DNA of 64,000 bases from Datisca glomerata (GCA_003255025.1 QANY01008030.1:300542-364541); one strand, 5' to 3'; counted from the stretch's first letter, positions 23,430 to 35,620 are shown. The notes: generated from the letters alone by a model not told the origin. A program made the numbers and translations.

Positions 23430-24638
23430 ATGTCGACAACCTACAGACCAAAGAACATCCTCATTACTGGAGCAGCTGGCTTCATAGCATCCCATGTTTG
23501 CAACCGCCTTATCAGCAACAACCCTGATTACAAAATAGTTGTCCTTGACAAGCTTGATTACTGTTCAAATTTGAAAAATCTGAATCCCTCACGATCGTCC
23601 CCCAACTTCACATTCATCAAGGGAGACATTTGCAGTGCTGACCTTGTTCACTTCATCCTCCTCACAGAATCCATTGACACCATAATGCATTTTGCAGCCC
23701 AAACTCATGTGGATAACTCTTTCGGAAACAGCTTTGAATTCACCAAAAACAACATCTATGGAACCCATGTCCTTCTTGAGGCCTGCAAAGTCACAGGACA
23801 AATCAAGAGATTTATCCATGTGAGTACAGATGAAGTCTATGGGGAAACAGAAGAGGATGCTAAGGTGGGCAATCATGAGGCTTCGCAACTCCTCCCCACC
23901 AACCCATACTCTGCCACAAAAGCAGGGGCGGAAATGCTCGTTATGGCATACGGGCGGTCATACGGATTACCCGTGATAACAACTCGAGGTAATAACGTCT
24001 ATGGACCTAATCAATTTCCTGAAAAGTTGATACCCAAATTCATCCTCTTAGCCATGAAAGGGATGCCTCTTCCTATTCATGGGGATGGATCCAATGTAAG
24101 GAGTTATCTGTACTGTGAGGATGTTGCTGAGGCATTTGAAGTGATTCTTCACAAGGGAGAAGTAGGCCATGTCTACAACATTGGGACAACGAAAGAAAGG
24201 AGAGTGATTGACGTGGCTAAGGAAATATGTAAACTTTTTTCACTTGATTCAGATTCACATATCAAGTTTGTAGCGAATAGGCCTTTCAATGACCAAAGAT
24301 ACTTTCTGGATGATCAAAAGCTGAAAAAATTGGGTTGGTTTGAGAAGACAGTATGGGAGGAGGGCTTAAGGAAGACAATGGAATGGTATGTGAAGAATCC
24401 TGGTTGGTGGGGAGATGTTTCAGGAGCATTGCTCCCTCACCCAAGAATGCTGACGACGCCTGGAAGCGAAAGTAAGTTTGATGGAACTGATCATGACAGT
24501 AACTTCACTGCTTCTTTAGCAAAGAAAAATCATCTTGAGAATGGATTGAAGGCTTCATCTCCAAAGAATGGTCTCTCTATTTCCCAGAAGCCTTTAATGC
24601 AGTTGGCTTCAAACAACAATGTTTCTCCTCTTCATTGA
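23430..24638 (+). CDS. RHM-like: UDP-glucose 4,6-dehydratase (RHM N-terminal half alone)
   Basis: A 402-residue single-exon protein matching the dehydratase half of plant UDP-rhamnose synthase. That half converts UDP-glucose to UDP-4-keto-6-deoxyglucose in the cytosol with bound NAD. Visible motifs are the NAD-binding GAAGFIA (residues 14-20), D95 in AAQTHVDNS, the STDEVYGE block with T133, D134 and E135, and Y160/K164 in NPYSATKAG. Substrate-binding GNNVYGPNQFPEKLIPKF and DQRYFLDDQKL are also present. All expected catalytic residues are in place. Canonical RHM is about 670 residues with a C-terminal epimerase/reductase domain. Here the protein stops after an unusual tail of about 60 residues (343-402) ending NNNVSPLH, and I found no epimerase/reductase remnant between 24639 and 26000. 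The missing half is encoded at 41800-42833. Confidence 0.92.
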   Translation: MSTTYRPKNILITGAAGFIASHVCNRLISNNPDYKIVVLDKLDYCSNLKNLNPSRSSPNFTFIKGDICSADLVHFILLTESIDTIMHFAAQTHVDNSFGNSFEFTKNNIYGTHVLLEACKVTGQIKRFIHVSTDEVYGETEEDAKVGNHEASQLLPTNPYSATKAGAEMLVMAYGRSYGLPVITTRGNNVYGPNQFPEKLIPKFILLAMKGMPLPIHGDGSNVRSYLYCEDVAEAFEVILHKGEVGHVYNIGTTKERRVIDVAKEICKLFSLDSDSHIKFVANRPFNDQRYFLDDQKLKKLGWFEKTVWEEGLRKTMEWYVKNPGWWGDVSGALLPHPRMLTTPGSESKFDGTDHDSNFTASLAKKNHLENGLKASSPKNGLSISQKPLMQLASNNNVSPLH

Positions 24639-25464
24639 AGTATATTGTCATTAAGTATTTATCTATTTATGGTGTTTACATTTGCTCTTGATCTTAGGCA
24701 GCTGAATGCTGTCTCTTTGATTCCAACTATTTTAGCAAAAACCTTCTTCCACACCCTTTTACATTAGCCTCTCTAATAGTTAATCACTTCATGGATTTCA
24801 TGCAGTTAATTATTAGGCTGGCTGTAGAAGAGTTACAGATATCTTTTTCTCTTTTTCTCTCTTTTGGAAGAAAGAGTTACAAATATGTTGTTCTCGCAGA
24901 TGGTGTAAATTACTCAGAAGCTTGGATTACCATGCAAAGATTAACTTTATTTGCGATTTCGATTCTTAATCAGGTGAGAAATAGCTCCTCCTTCCCGCGT
25001 CATCTGGCTCATTCATTTTACATGTTTATATTTAATTAAAAAGCGACGTAGGCTCGACTCTAATATCAAATCTTAATAGTTCAAAAGAGGTATAAATCTT
25101 AATTATTACTAAACCCATGTTTGGTGCGTAGTAATCCTCAATTGCAATCCTGTCATAATTCTCTTCTTATTAAATTAATACATTTGTTTGGAGTAATTTA
25201 AATTGACAAACAATCATAATTTACATATAATTGTAATTTATATATCATTGATGTAATTGAATTAAATCAGTATAGAAGCGGTCCACCTTCACGGCGTAAT
25301 AACAATTCTCATAGACAAGTAATGTTACTAGTGTAATGCGGATAATCAGAGATGAAATATAAAAGAAAAGAAGTGCTCTATTATAAAACAAAAGTCACCC
25401 TAGAGTAATGAACCTATTTAATTAAATAATTAACTCATTCTTTAAGTTACACACGTAATGATTA
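24639..25464. other. 3' flank of the dehydratase gene
   Basis: 3' UTR followed by AT-rich sequence. I searched it for epimerase/reductase motifs (YGKTGWIGG, YSKTK, NFTNPG) and found none. Confidence 0.45.
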
Positions 25465-25690
25465 TTTATAAATTATATTTATAATAGTTCAGGCGATTTG
25501 TTGTAATAATGTAATTTATAATCTAATTTGAATATTCTGGACGGCATTAACAATATATTTTAAACAACTTTGATATAAATTACATTTATAATAGTTACTA
25601 TGATATGTTGTAACAAAATAATTTATAGTCTGATTTGACATATATTAGATGACTTTAATAATATATTTTAAAAAACTTTGATATATGAAA
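25465..25690. repeat. AT-rich direct duplication, about 107 bp, two copies
   Basis: ATAATAGTT...GTTGTAA...AATATATTTTAAA...CTTTGATATA occurs from about 25481 and again from about 25588, diverged by scattered substitutions. Confidence 0.6.
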
Positions 25691-26289
25691 AAAATAATTG
25701 ACGGTTAAAATATGAATAACATATTAACATATTAATTTTTATATGTGACAAAATTGTATATAACATGATGAGATTATTGCATCTAATTCTAATTAAGAGA
25801 GAGTATTGTACTACTAAGCATGATATTTTTTCACAAAAATATTATGACGTATATATTATCAAGTTAATGTACTTTATATTTTTACTAACAACCACGATTA
25901 TAAAAAAACTCATGATATTCGAAAAAAAGGGTTTAAAGATTAATTAATAAATGAAATGAATTTATATTTTTAGAGGCCTTACAAATGGTGTACTATCTTA
26001 AGTTTTAATATTGTAAAACTAAATAAATAATACGATTCACTTTTCATTCAACTACCTCCCAAAACCATCATCAATCTTTTTAATTTTGACCCTTTTATTT
26101 TCTATTTTCTGATAATAGAATGTGATGAAAATGAATGGTTATGTTAATCTCATTAGTTTATTTTTTTGAATTGACATGGCAATGAAACACTTATAGTAAT
26201 AAATATAAGTAAGTTGACATATGTTAACAGTATTTATAAACTTTATACTAATGTACAATGCCCGTGTCAAAAAACTAGTACAAGAAAAT
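25691..26289. other. AT-rich sequence, no gene
   Basis: Nothing recognised. Confidence 0.35.
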
Positions 26290-26975
26290 TACATGATCAA
26301 AGGGGGTAATTGCCCCATTCATCAATGTATAGTATGACATGTGGCGCCATGTTACTGGTAGTTAGAGAATGCCCATAACAGTTGCCTCTAGTCAAGGATT
26401 TGGTGGGTTCTGTCCGCCCGGGTCTAAAGACTATTTTATTGAGATTCTTTGTCTGAGCTGGCTGCATGTGGTGAGATGTTAAGAGCTGTGATTGCCTCGA
26501 GCAATCCACATTTGTATTTGAATCGCCTGAAGAGGGGGTGCCTGTAACTTTTCTTTTCCTCTATTTGTAATATTTCCTTCTCATCAATAAGAATGAGTTT
26601 TCTTCAATAACTCTGAATCTTTTCTCGCTTAAGTTCTGCTCTTGTTTATTTCCTATCTGTTATAGCCTTTGTATTTGCCTAAACTTAGCCGCCGGTCCCG
26701 AGCTTGAATGAACTTTAAGTAATGAACTCGATCCCTTAAGTAATTGAAGCTTTACTTTACTTCCACTTAGTTTTAATTTGATTCGGATGAGACCTTAATC
26801 TTTTCTTCGTTCTTGCTTCTTCGTCACCTCATGTTGTGAATGTTCTAAGTACTAATGTCTGATGATCTTCGTTGTCAACTTATCCTGATCTCGAGCTTGA
26901 ATGAGCCTTTAGTAATAAACTTTCCTGGGTGTTCTCTAACTAGCTACCAACAACATGGTGCCACATGTCATGCTA
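26290..26975. repeat. Probable LTR remnants
   Basis: An AGAGGGGGTG purine run at 26531, followed by a pyrimidine-rich leader and CATCAATAAGAATGAG, resembles a polypurine tract and LTR R-U5. A CGAGCTTGAATGA phrase recurs at about 26700 and 26892. No coding domain supports it. Confidence 0.3.
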
Positions 26976-27611
26976 TGTTGAAAGGTTCACGGCAGTAAAC
27001 GCGTTAGAGCTCGACCACTTTGAAGGATGAAGCTGACCTAGCTTGGTCAGTTTCCAGGAAGCTCTGGTTACACCGACCAGAGAAGGTGAAAAGTTGCAAG
27101 GATGAGGCCCGTGAAAGAAGCTCGACTGACTCTCTGCGTCATCATCATCATTGTTCCTCGAAAGTAAAGTCCCACGTGGCATACTCATATTCGGCACGAA
27201 CGCCCAACAAGTTTAATTGTCATAATGAAGCGTCAGATCAGCCTGTATTCAATTACTTTAGAGACATGTCAACATTTAATAATCATCATTTCATGTCAGA
27301 TCAGCCTCCCACCCATCCAATCAGGGTCAGACGTGGCATCACTTAAACTTTTCCTACGTGATTCCTCCCAAGGGACCTCAGGTATAAAAATCCCTCTCCT
27401 AATCAAGAAGAGATAAGCTATTCTCTTAGAAAAACTTTATCAAATTCCTATAAGGACATTGAGTTAGGCATCAGAGGCTCTTAGACAAGGAAATCACCCC
27501 TCAGTTTTCCTCGTTCTTTGGGTTCATTGTTTGTGTTTTGTAAATTTCCAAGCCTAGTGGATTTAGGCCAAGAAGGGAATATATGTTTTGCTGAGATTTT
27601 TTGCATCAACA
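26976..27611 (+). repeat. Tat-type gypsy 5' LTR
   Basis: It starts near TGTTGAAAGG and ends just before a Tat-type primer site. It has an internal TATA-like GGTATAAAAATCCC at about 27380 and a leader ending TTTTGCATCAACA. The left boundary is inferred. Confidence 0.55.
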
Positions 27612-27613
27612 AT

Positions 27614-27629
27614 TGGTGTCGTCTGTGGG
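27614..27629 (+). other. Tat-type gypsy primer binding site
   Basis: TGGTGTCGTCTGTGGG is one base from TGGCGCCGTCTGTGGG, the sequence that follows the 5' LTR in many plant Tat-group gypsy elements (family knowledge). Confidence 0.65.
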
Positions 27630-28999
27630 TACGACATCAAAACCATTCCTCTTTACAAAATGCTTAAGGCTTCTTTCTCCTCCACAAAGAAAAAATGAGT
27701 TCGTCATCCTCATCCCAATCTGATGAGGTCCATGATGAGAGGGGGGATCCACCCTTCGCCTCGCTAAGAGAAGAAATCCCTACCATTGTGGGAATCACAC
27801 ATTGAAAAAAGAAAGATATGGAGGCCTCTTACACACAAGAACCCCCCCCCCCCCTGACAGAAAGGCTCATCGATGGGGTCATCACGCGCCCGGAGAGCCA
27901 AGGAGGAGTATCATCTAAGAAAGGGTGAGATGACCCCCTAACATGGAGAAACTGTGACCTCCTGAGGAAATCGAGACCAAATCGAAACCAGGCTTCGGGT
28001 GATCAAGCTTCCACTTAGCGGTAGAGGCTTTGGTTGGAATCAACCAACAAATGCAAAATAAGGAATTGTGTGATAAGTAGGGTTCCGAAGGAGGACACCA
28101 CATTATTCAACCTCTTGGTGTTCCTTTGGCCACCAACAATTTTAAAAGTTATCGTGCGAATAAAAATCACAGTAGGCAGATAAACATGTTTTGCATCATT
28201 CCAAGTTTAAATACAGAGGCTTGCATAAGATTTTCGTTCCAAACTACATATTCTTGGCGGATTAAAAGAATTGGTTCAAGCATTGATCTTATTTCATAAG
28301 AAGTTTTCCGTAATTGGTACTTTATGACAAGTAATATATATGTGCCATGTGTCATGAATCTAAGCTAATGTAGTCTCCAGCTCTCGAGTTCCACCTCGAG
28401 TAAGGTAGACTGTGTCAAATTTGACACAGTACATCACTGGTCAAGTCTAATCTAATGCTCTTATCAGAAGACAAGAGAATAATCACAAGGATTCGTACAC
28501 AAGCTTTGCCCAATGAGACCAAGCTTCTCAAAGTGGAACACATGAGCATGCCTTTCTTAAGCATTAACATGGGAAAAAATACTTACAAGTGTAGAGGAAA
28601 TTGGAGAAAGGCCATGATCGACGAACCACCTAAAGAGCATCCTAGGAAAGAACTTGTAGAACCGGTGGGATCAATTGTTCTCTCATTATAGCAACTGAAA
28701 AGATAGTTCATGACGAGTCAATAATTACTCCTAAGCCGAATGGGGAGTTCATGGGGTTCCTCTAAGAAAAAAAAAGATAATACTCAGGGAACCTAGCACG
28801 TTAGGTCCAATAGGAAATGGAAGGCGATAACTCAGGAGGCTGGAGACTCGACGACCTTCAGCTTTCCGCATTAATCCCCCACCCCAAATTAGAGCAGAAG
28901 AGGTTGTCTCATATTTAACAGCCAACATCGAGGTGTGGTGGGCCTTGATAAGTCGTGCAATCTAAGCAGTATTTTCCAAGTAAAAAACTGATTATTCCA
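27630..28999 (+). pseudogene. Decayed 5' interior of the Tat-type element
   Basis: ATGAGTTCGTCATCCTCATC at about 27694 opens a serine-rich start typical of Tat leading ORFs, but the frame breaks quickly. A run of 13 C residues occurs at about 27842. No protease, RT or integrase motif could be read. Confidence 0.4.
28409..28430. repeat. Perfect 22-bp palindrome
   Basis: ACTGTGTCAAA followed directly by its reverse complement TTTGACACAGT, with no spacer. It lies just right of two CTCGAG sites (28384 and 28395). Confidence 0.85.
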
Positions 29000-30010
29000 C
29001 GAAGTACGATGAAGGAAAAGTAATGTCTGGCTTGCATTCTTGCTCACCAGACGGGGAAAACTGATGTCTAGCTTGTATTCTAGCTCATCAGATGGAAAAA
29101 AATGATGTCTGGCTTGAATTATAGCTCACCAGACGAGAAAAAGGTGAAATCTGGCTTGCATTCTAGTTCGCTAGATGGGAAAAAAATGATGGATGGCTTG
29201 TTCTAGCTCGCCAGATAGAAAAAAATGATGTATGGCTTGCATTCTAGCACGCCAGACGGGAAAAAAGTTATGTCTGCCTTGCACTCTAGCTAGGCAGATG
29301 AGAAAAAAATGGTACATCGCTTACATTCTAACTTGACATACGAGAAAAAAGTTATGTCTGGCTTGCACTCCAGCTTTAGATGGGAAAGAGACTCTAGCTA
29401 GAGTAGAAACACCTGACTAAACACTTAAGGAAAAAGAGAAGTCTAGCTTGCACTCTAGCTCCCCAGGATGGGAAAAAGGTTTTAGTCAGAGCATGAACGT
29501 CTGACTAGACACCTATGGAAAAAGAGAAGTATGGCTTGCACTCTAGCTCGCCATACAAGAAAAAGGTTATAGCTAGAGCAGAAACTCCTGGCTAGACACC
29601 AAAGGAAAAAGTGATGTTTGACTTGCACTCTAGCTCGCATGATGGGAAAAAGGATCTAGTTAGAGCAGGAACGCATAGTTAGACACCAAAGGAAAAAGAG
29701 AAGTCTGGCTTTCATTTTAGCTCGTTAGACAGGAAAAAGGTTCTTGCCAGAGCAGGAACGCCTGGCTAGACACGTAAGGAAAAAGTAATGTATGGCTTGT
29801 ACTCTAGCTCGTTAAACGGGAATAAGGTTCTAGCTAGAGTAGGAACATCTGGCTAGACACCTAAGGAAAAAGAGAAGTTTGGTTTGTACTCTAGCTCGCT
29901 AGACGAGAAAAAGGTTTTAGCCAAAACAGGAACGCCTGACTAGACACCTAAGAAAAAAGAGAAGTCTGGCTGGCACTCTAACTCGCTAGACGGGAAAAAA
30001 GGTTTTAGTC
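29000..30010 (+). repeat. Tandem repeat block: 41-bp units expanding to 88-bp units
   Basis: About nine units of roughly 41 bp (29010-29390) share ATGTCTGGCTTGCATTCTAG, a CTCGCCAGACGGG phrase and an A-run. From 29390 the unit grows to about 88 bp by adding a TCTAGCTAGAGCAGGAACG block and a CTGGCTAGACACC block, repeated about seven times. Each half carries its own short inverted repeat (TCTGGC/GCCAGA and TCTAGC/GCTAGA). Tandem arrays of this kind occur in hypervariable non-coding regions of Tat/Ogre elements. Confidence 0.85.
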
Positions 30011-30900
30011 TATTTTATTCATATTGCAACTTATTTATGTTTAAGTCTGTTAGTGTCTAAAATTCAGGATACTAAGAAACTCGGTCCAGAAGATCGATCA
30101 GACCCACATCTAAGTCAATTAAAGGTTCGAGTACAAGTCCCATGACTAGTTTAACCTATAAGTGTCAAAATCCCAAGTTATAATTGAGGAATCGTCCAAA
30201 GAAAGAGATCCAAGCAATTCGAGAGAGCACCCAGAGCAAGCCATCTCTGAAGCCCTGCAAGCAAAGGGAGCGACTTCATTGGCGGAAGCCAAACAAGCTG
30301 TCGCTGTTAAACACTCTCGATCGATGATTCACTTTAAAGAGAAGGAAGCCATTGAAGCTTAGAACTTGCCTTGGTCAAAACGCTAAAAATTGCAGGAGCA
30401 CACCAACTCTATCAATCGCCTCCACCCATGGTCCCTTCTCCGTTGAACTCATGGAGGAGCGAATCAATCAGGACAATTTGGAGAGTCACACGCAAATGTC
30501 TATTTTGACACCCAAATTTGAACGTGATACTAAGTTGTTCCTATAAAAGGAGGAGGAAGTGGAGAAGCGAAAGCAAGCAATCTTAGAGGCAAGGCTCCAT
30601 TAAAACTACTTTAAAGCTTTTATGCACACATCAACGAAGGCCTTCATGCAAATTCTTTTCTTTCTCTAAGAGACACATTGTAATTCTTTGAGAGATTCCG
30701 CTTTTGTAAAGCAAATCAATATAAAATGTCATGTTTATTCAGTTATGTTTTTGGAGTAAAGTGTTCCTATTTTTCCTATTTAAAATGCAAGTGGTCTGAG
30801 GAATAAAGCACTTTGCTCCGGATTGACTTGCTCCGAATTAACTTATTCTAGATTAAATCATTTTGTAACAGGATCTTAGACTCAGTTCTTCATTTTCTTC
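30011..30900 (+). other. Tat-type element remainder
   Basis: Includes short open stretches (30162-30362 and 30352-30546, hydrophilic, Glu/Lys-rich) with no recognised family. A leader-like stretch with polyadenylation-like ATATAAAATG near 30720 may be 3' LTR sequence. Confidence 0.3.
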
Positions 30901-32239
30901 AAATCCCATGCCCAACTTACTGACCGTATCCGTATAACAGACTATGCCCAATAGAATACAGATAGTCCAGACCTATTGGCACAATCTTATAAAAAACCCA
31001 ACAAAATCATTCTTCAAAATAGCAAGATGTCTGAGAACAATAATGTGAACGAAGAGACAATGTCAATGATCAATTTAATTCTGGTATGAAGCATCATTTT
31101 TGCACTACAATTGAAGATGCAAAACTGGTAGTGTTTAATAGATTTAATGAATGCTAGTATATGGAGATGTGACAAGGGGAGGACCTTTAAAAATGGGTTT
31201 GCTAAACATTTGAAAATATGATTATTTTTACCAAAACATAGGTTGGTGAGGAAGTCTATACGATGTGCTCCTGAATTATTTTTTGGTAAGGTGCTGAGTA
31301 ATATAATTAGGAAAAACAACATTTGTTCTTATACATGTATATAATCAGGGAATGGTGCATGTTGTCTTGTATGTATGACTTAAATAACATCCTCTAACAT
31401 TATTAAAGCTAGTGACGATGCTATGGTCTAAAATAAACCAATATTTTGATTATTGTACGTAAATATTTGAAAAAAAAATGAGAAATATTTATTATATGTT
31501 TTTTATTAACATTTGGTTATGTTTTGAAATTAAGTGATTTCGTACTACAGTTGTGTTATGTTTTATGTCAGGAAGGAAGAAGTATATTATTATTGTTATG
31601 TGAATTTTTTAACATGATTTGAAATTATGTAATAAATTATATTAATTTTTATTTTGAATTAACTTTATTAAAGTTTGGCTAATATTATTAATCTAATTAA
31701 ATTTTTATCAAACATAATTAAAATTAATCCTAAAATTCACATCAAAATATTTTTTACATAGAACAACCGAAAGGATATTTAAATATTCAAATAATTATTA
31801 ACAAGAATTCACAACACAATGTAACCTAAATAAAAAATAGTAATCATTAATTAACATTCATCGTTTTATATATTATTATGTACAATTAAACATGTTAGTC
31901 ATATTTTACCACTAATTCAATTATCTCTAACTAATTTATTACCAATTCAATTACGATAATAATTCTACGTAGTATGAATCAAACATGTTCAAACTATTGT
32001 TAAAACATGAAACTCCTTGAATGGATTATGTGGCAGCTTCTAACATGATCAGATTGGTTAGCCAATGATAGTTGTTTTTTAGTTTTGTGGTAGTTGACCA
32101 TCCATTTTTTTCTTTTAGATTTCCTCATGATATCTCCTTTTTTGGGGGAACAACAAAAGCTTTGCTGGTAGGCCGCCTAAGCATTGTAGATTTAGCCTTC
32201 GTTCGGGAACAATATTTTGATTAATAAGAAAGAATAAAT
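30901..32239. other. AT-rich sequence, no gene
   Basis: Nothing recognised. Confidence 0.35.
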
Positions 32240-32860
32240 TTTAATGTGATGTCTAATACAGTTCGTAAAATGACCAAATGTATAATTTCATATTTCGTTT
32301 CGGTGTCTATTTTAGTTTTAAAAAAAAAAAACGTTTCAGATATTTCAGTATTTCGGTGTGCCGTTTCAGAAAAAAGTTTCCGAAATTAATGTTACAAAAT
32401 TTATTATATATAATATGACTAATAAACAAATTGAATCAATATATTATATCATGCAAATAATACGTAATTACCATTAAAATTCAATAAAGCATCATATTAA
32501 TGACATTAAAATTCAACAAAAACATCATGTTAAATAGCATTATCATCATAAAACACACAAATGTTCAATATCACAACTAATTTGCTTGAGTTTCATCATC
32601 ATCATGCTCATTAAACTTTGTAATTCAGGAGCATCTTCACCAAACTGATCCCACCATATCTCAGCAAAATAAATATGTTGAGAATAAATTCAATTAAAAT
32701 AACAAAATTCATCAGAGTATTTCGGCTGAAATATACCGAAATAGACCGAAACAGACCGGAATTCTAGGCGAAAAATTACAACCCCCTATTTCGTTTCGGT
32801 TCCTCGTCAGAGCCGAAACGTTTTGGCTATTTTAGCCGTAACAAAATGAAATTGATAACT
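32240..32860. repeat. TTTCGG/CCGAAA-rich cluster, probable DNA transposon remnant
   Basis: Motifs such as TTTCGTTTCGGTG, ATTTCGG, ACCGAAATAGACCGAAACAG and GCCGAAACG are concentrated at both ends (32290-32390 and 32720-32835), partly in opposite orientation. This suggests subterminal repeats of a non-autonomous element. No clean termini were found. Confidence 0.35.
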
Positions 32861-32919
32861 AACATTCTAATAGGTTGGCTTAATTATACTATAAATAAAT
32901 TAAAAAATATATATCATCA

Positions 32920-33227
32920 CAGACAACGGTTTGTAGACAAATCGTCGTAAAACTATAACAAAAATGACGGTTTCAAAAATTAAATAAATAAAAACAACGA
33001 CAATGGTGTCTATAGACACCGTCGTTAAACATAATTCAAAACTACAAAAAAAACCGTCATTCTTATGGTTTGAAGACGACGGTGTCTGGAACAGCCGTCA
33101 TTTTTGTACCCGTGATAAAAAATATGTTATTTTTAGGACACATTTTAAGACGACGGGTGATTATCTGTCGTCTTTGATTTTTAACAACGAAAATCCCCGT
33201 CATTTAAAAATAATTTTATAGTAGTGA
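32920..33227. mobile_element. CACTA-type element end
   Basis: Multiple GACGACGGTGTCT / ACCGTCGTT motifs in both orientations lead to a terminus TTTTATAGTAGTG at about 33227, an inward CACTAC end. This is the subterminal-repeat architecture of a CACTA right end. The left end was not found. Confidence 0.5.
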
Positions 33228-33319
33228 AGATCTCTTTTATATTTAGCTTTACGAATGAGAGGTATATGGAAGTAGTCAAGTGTACGAAAAAAGAATAAGA
33301 CAAAGTTTTCCTGAGTGAA

Positions 33320-33500
33320 AAAAAAATCCAGCACTACATGATCAGTTACTAACATACCTTAACTGCCTGTGCTTTTTGTTTAATAAAGCTAACTAAGAAA
33401 CCATTAAGATCAGGAGCCTTATTTTCTTAAAAGGATATGATTGTGGATCTAACATCTTCTAGTGGGAAAAGGCAGCTCAATTTATTGTTCTGAGATTTTA
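33320..33500 (-). pseudogene. LINE (L1-type) reverse transcriptase relic
   Basis: Minus-strand reading gives EDVRSTIISF, stop, then ENKAPDLNGFLVSFIKQKAQ, matching the start of plant LINE RT (NKAPGPDGF). A stop and short length mark it as dead. Confidence 0.55.
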
Positions 33501-33639
33501 TACTTGAAGATGTTGTTCAAAATGTCAAGGATGGAAATTAGGGAAGCTTCCTATATAGGTTCAAAATGTGGTCCCCAATATCTTGGAGAAGCTCAATCTA
33601 GTTATCTTTCCCTCAAAATAATACTTGGGAGTTTCCTAC

Positions 33640-34600
33640 CTCATACAACTTCCGTTAATTTGGAGTACCTTTTAATAAAAAAGTTATAAATTGTAAAGAA
33701 ATGTTCTAGTTGAAAACGTTCTTAAAATGAGTTGACACAGTTGATTAAGCGTCACATTAACATTTAAAAAATCGTAAATTTAAATCGTAATTTCACTAAA
33801 TATTCTTCTAGAAAATTTGTATCTTATTAAATAAATAAATAATTCGTTTTATCTGTAAAAGGAGATCATATAGAAAATATAATCGATTCAATAACATGTT
33901 TTATATATAAGCTTTACAAATAATTATAACGCAGTTTAGGTTGTAATATTTGTAGAATTTAAATGTCTAGTATAATGATAGAATCTATATATATGATGTT
34001 ATAGGTTAGAATAATTTTAAATTGTGAATAAAGTAATTTATATTGAGTTCAAGCAATCCAAAGTTCAAGAAAATAGAAATCCTATTTCTACGAAGGAAGT
34101 CTTTTTTGTTTAATGATGAAATTTTATTTATATTGTTCTTTTATTTTGACGGTAGTTGATTAACGTAGAACGGTTTTCCTTTTGGTAATCATAATTTTTA
34201 TCCTTTGTGATTTTTCAAATTGAAATTATAAGGGAAGTTGGCGCTTAAAAAAGGGGAAAAGCCTTTTTTGTTCAAACAAAAGTTTTGAATAGGATTTCTA
34301 CAAAAAAAATGAACTTAAACAGTATTTGAACCAAAAATTATAAGAGAGACTTCAGAAATTGTCAATATGATCACATGTTTCACGTGGTTTTTCTTTTTCT
34401 GCAATGGGTGTGAAACATGTTGTCGTATCTTATCGACTGAAGATGTTTTGTCAAGAATTGCAAATTTTAGGGACAGATGTTTAAACTCATAATTTCATAA
34501 TATGTATACTAGAGTTTAATTATCATGTCAACTTATGAGAATATTCATGTATGAATATTTGAATATATAGATTATTAATGATTTTGTTTTGGAAAAACAT
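33640..34600. repeat. Diverged direct duplication, copy A
   Basis: Corresponds to 39340-40290. Shared blocks include CTCATACAACTTCCGTTAAT, the CAGTTGATTAA region, and CACATGTTTCACGTG followed by a T-rich run and TTTAGGGA. The order and spacing are conserved with many substitutions. Copy A also contains a CACGTG G-box core. Confidence 0.6.
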
Positions 34601-35154
34601 AATGATTCAATTCTCACATGATTACAAATCTTGTATTGTGATTAAATTAATACATATATCATCGAAATAAAACCTATACTTCGCAGTTAAGTCAGTAATT
34701 TTATTTCGTTTATTTATTAGTTCAAGCACTTACACTCAGATCTTGACTATGACTTGGCCCACTAGGACTCTGCAATGTGCTCGCAAGTATAGTAGATTCT
34801 TTGAAAGTTGCACCCCTTACCACTAGACTCTGATAATACATGTCGGATCAAGCATTTATCATTAAATCAAAAATTATAGTTGATAGTCAAAGCACAACAT
34901 TATTTTCCTTATTTATTTCAAATATCTATGTCAGCTCTCAATTGAACTGACTTGGACCCATCTGACCTTCGCCTTGTGGCATGATACTAACCCAGACACC
35001 AACATTATCTTTTGTAGTCTATCAGCTAACATCTTGGTTATACTCATGTAGATAACATTACAACAGGAATTAACTTGTACTCAATAATCGTGGTGGAGAG
35101 AGGGACCTTTGAGATTAAAGAGATTACTTTGATTTTGATTTGCCTTAAACTATT
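34601..35154. other. AT-rich sequence, no gene
   Basis: Nothing recognised. Confidence 0.35.
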
Positions 35155-35330
35155 TTCCTGAGTGAAAAAAATTCTAGCACTACATGGTTAATTACATCAT
35201 TTCCACAACTGCTCGTGCTATTTTGTAAGAGCCAACTGAGATGATAATCCTTTTTTGTGGAATCTGACATATCTTCTGGTGTGAAATTAATGGTAACTCA
35301 TAAGCTCAACTTGTTGTTCTGAGATTCTAC
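35155..35330 (-). pseudogene. Second LINE reverse transcriptase relic
   Basis: Minus-strand reading ends SSCGNDVINHVVLEFFSLR, comparable with the GNDV...AVLEFF block of plant LINE RT. It is homologous to the relic at 33320-33500 at DNA level. Confidence 0.5.
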
Positions 35331-35419
35331 TCCTTGGATGATAAGGAAGCCAACTCAACTCATACGCTACGTAGGCCAACTACCACGCATATTATAAATC
35401 AAGCGCACGCAGCTCAACT

Positions 35420-35620
35420 TGTTGAAGGGTAAGTTACGTAATAATGTGTTAGTAGTCGTTAAAATCTGTTAGGTAGTTAGTAAGGTAGTTACATATTGAA
35501 CTGTGTGTAAATATACATGTATGTAATCGTTATAGTAGTTAATGTGAAATTCAACTCAGAGAGAAGTTCAATTACTCTCCTCTGTTTTCCCCTGTTTTAG
35601 CGTTCATATTATTTCATGAC
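35420..35620 (+). repeat. Copia 5' LTR (second element)
   Basis: It begins TGTTGAAGGG and ends at ATTTCATGAC just before a primer site. About 200 bp. A 3' LTR partner was not found. Confidence 0.55.

Noticed and set aside
24639..26000. Possible missing epimerase/reductase exon downstream of the dehydratase gene
   Set aside because: I searched by eye in all frames for YGKTGWIGG, YSKTK and NFTNPG-type motifs and found none, so a simple missed intron or frameshift does not explain the short protein.
33003..33221. 72-residue frame
   Set aside because: It overlaps the subterminal repeats of a CACTA-type end.
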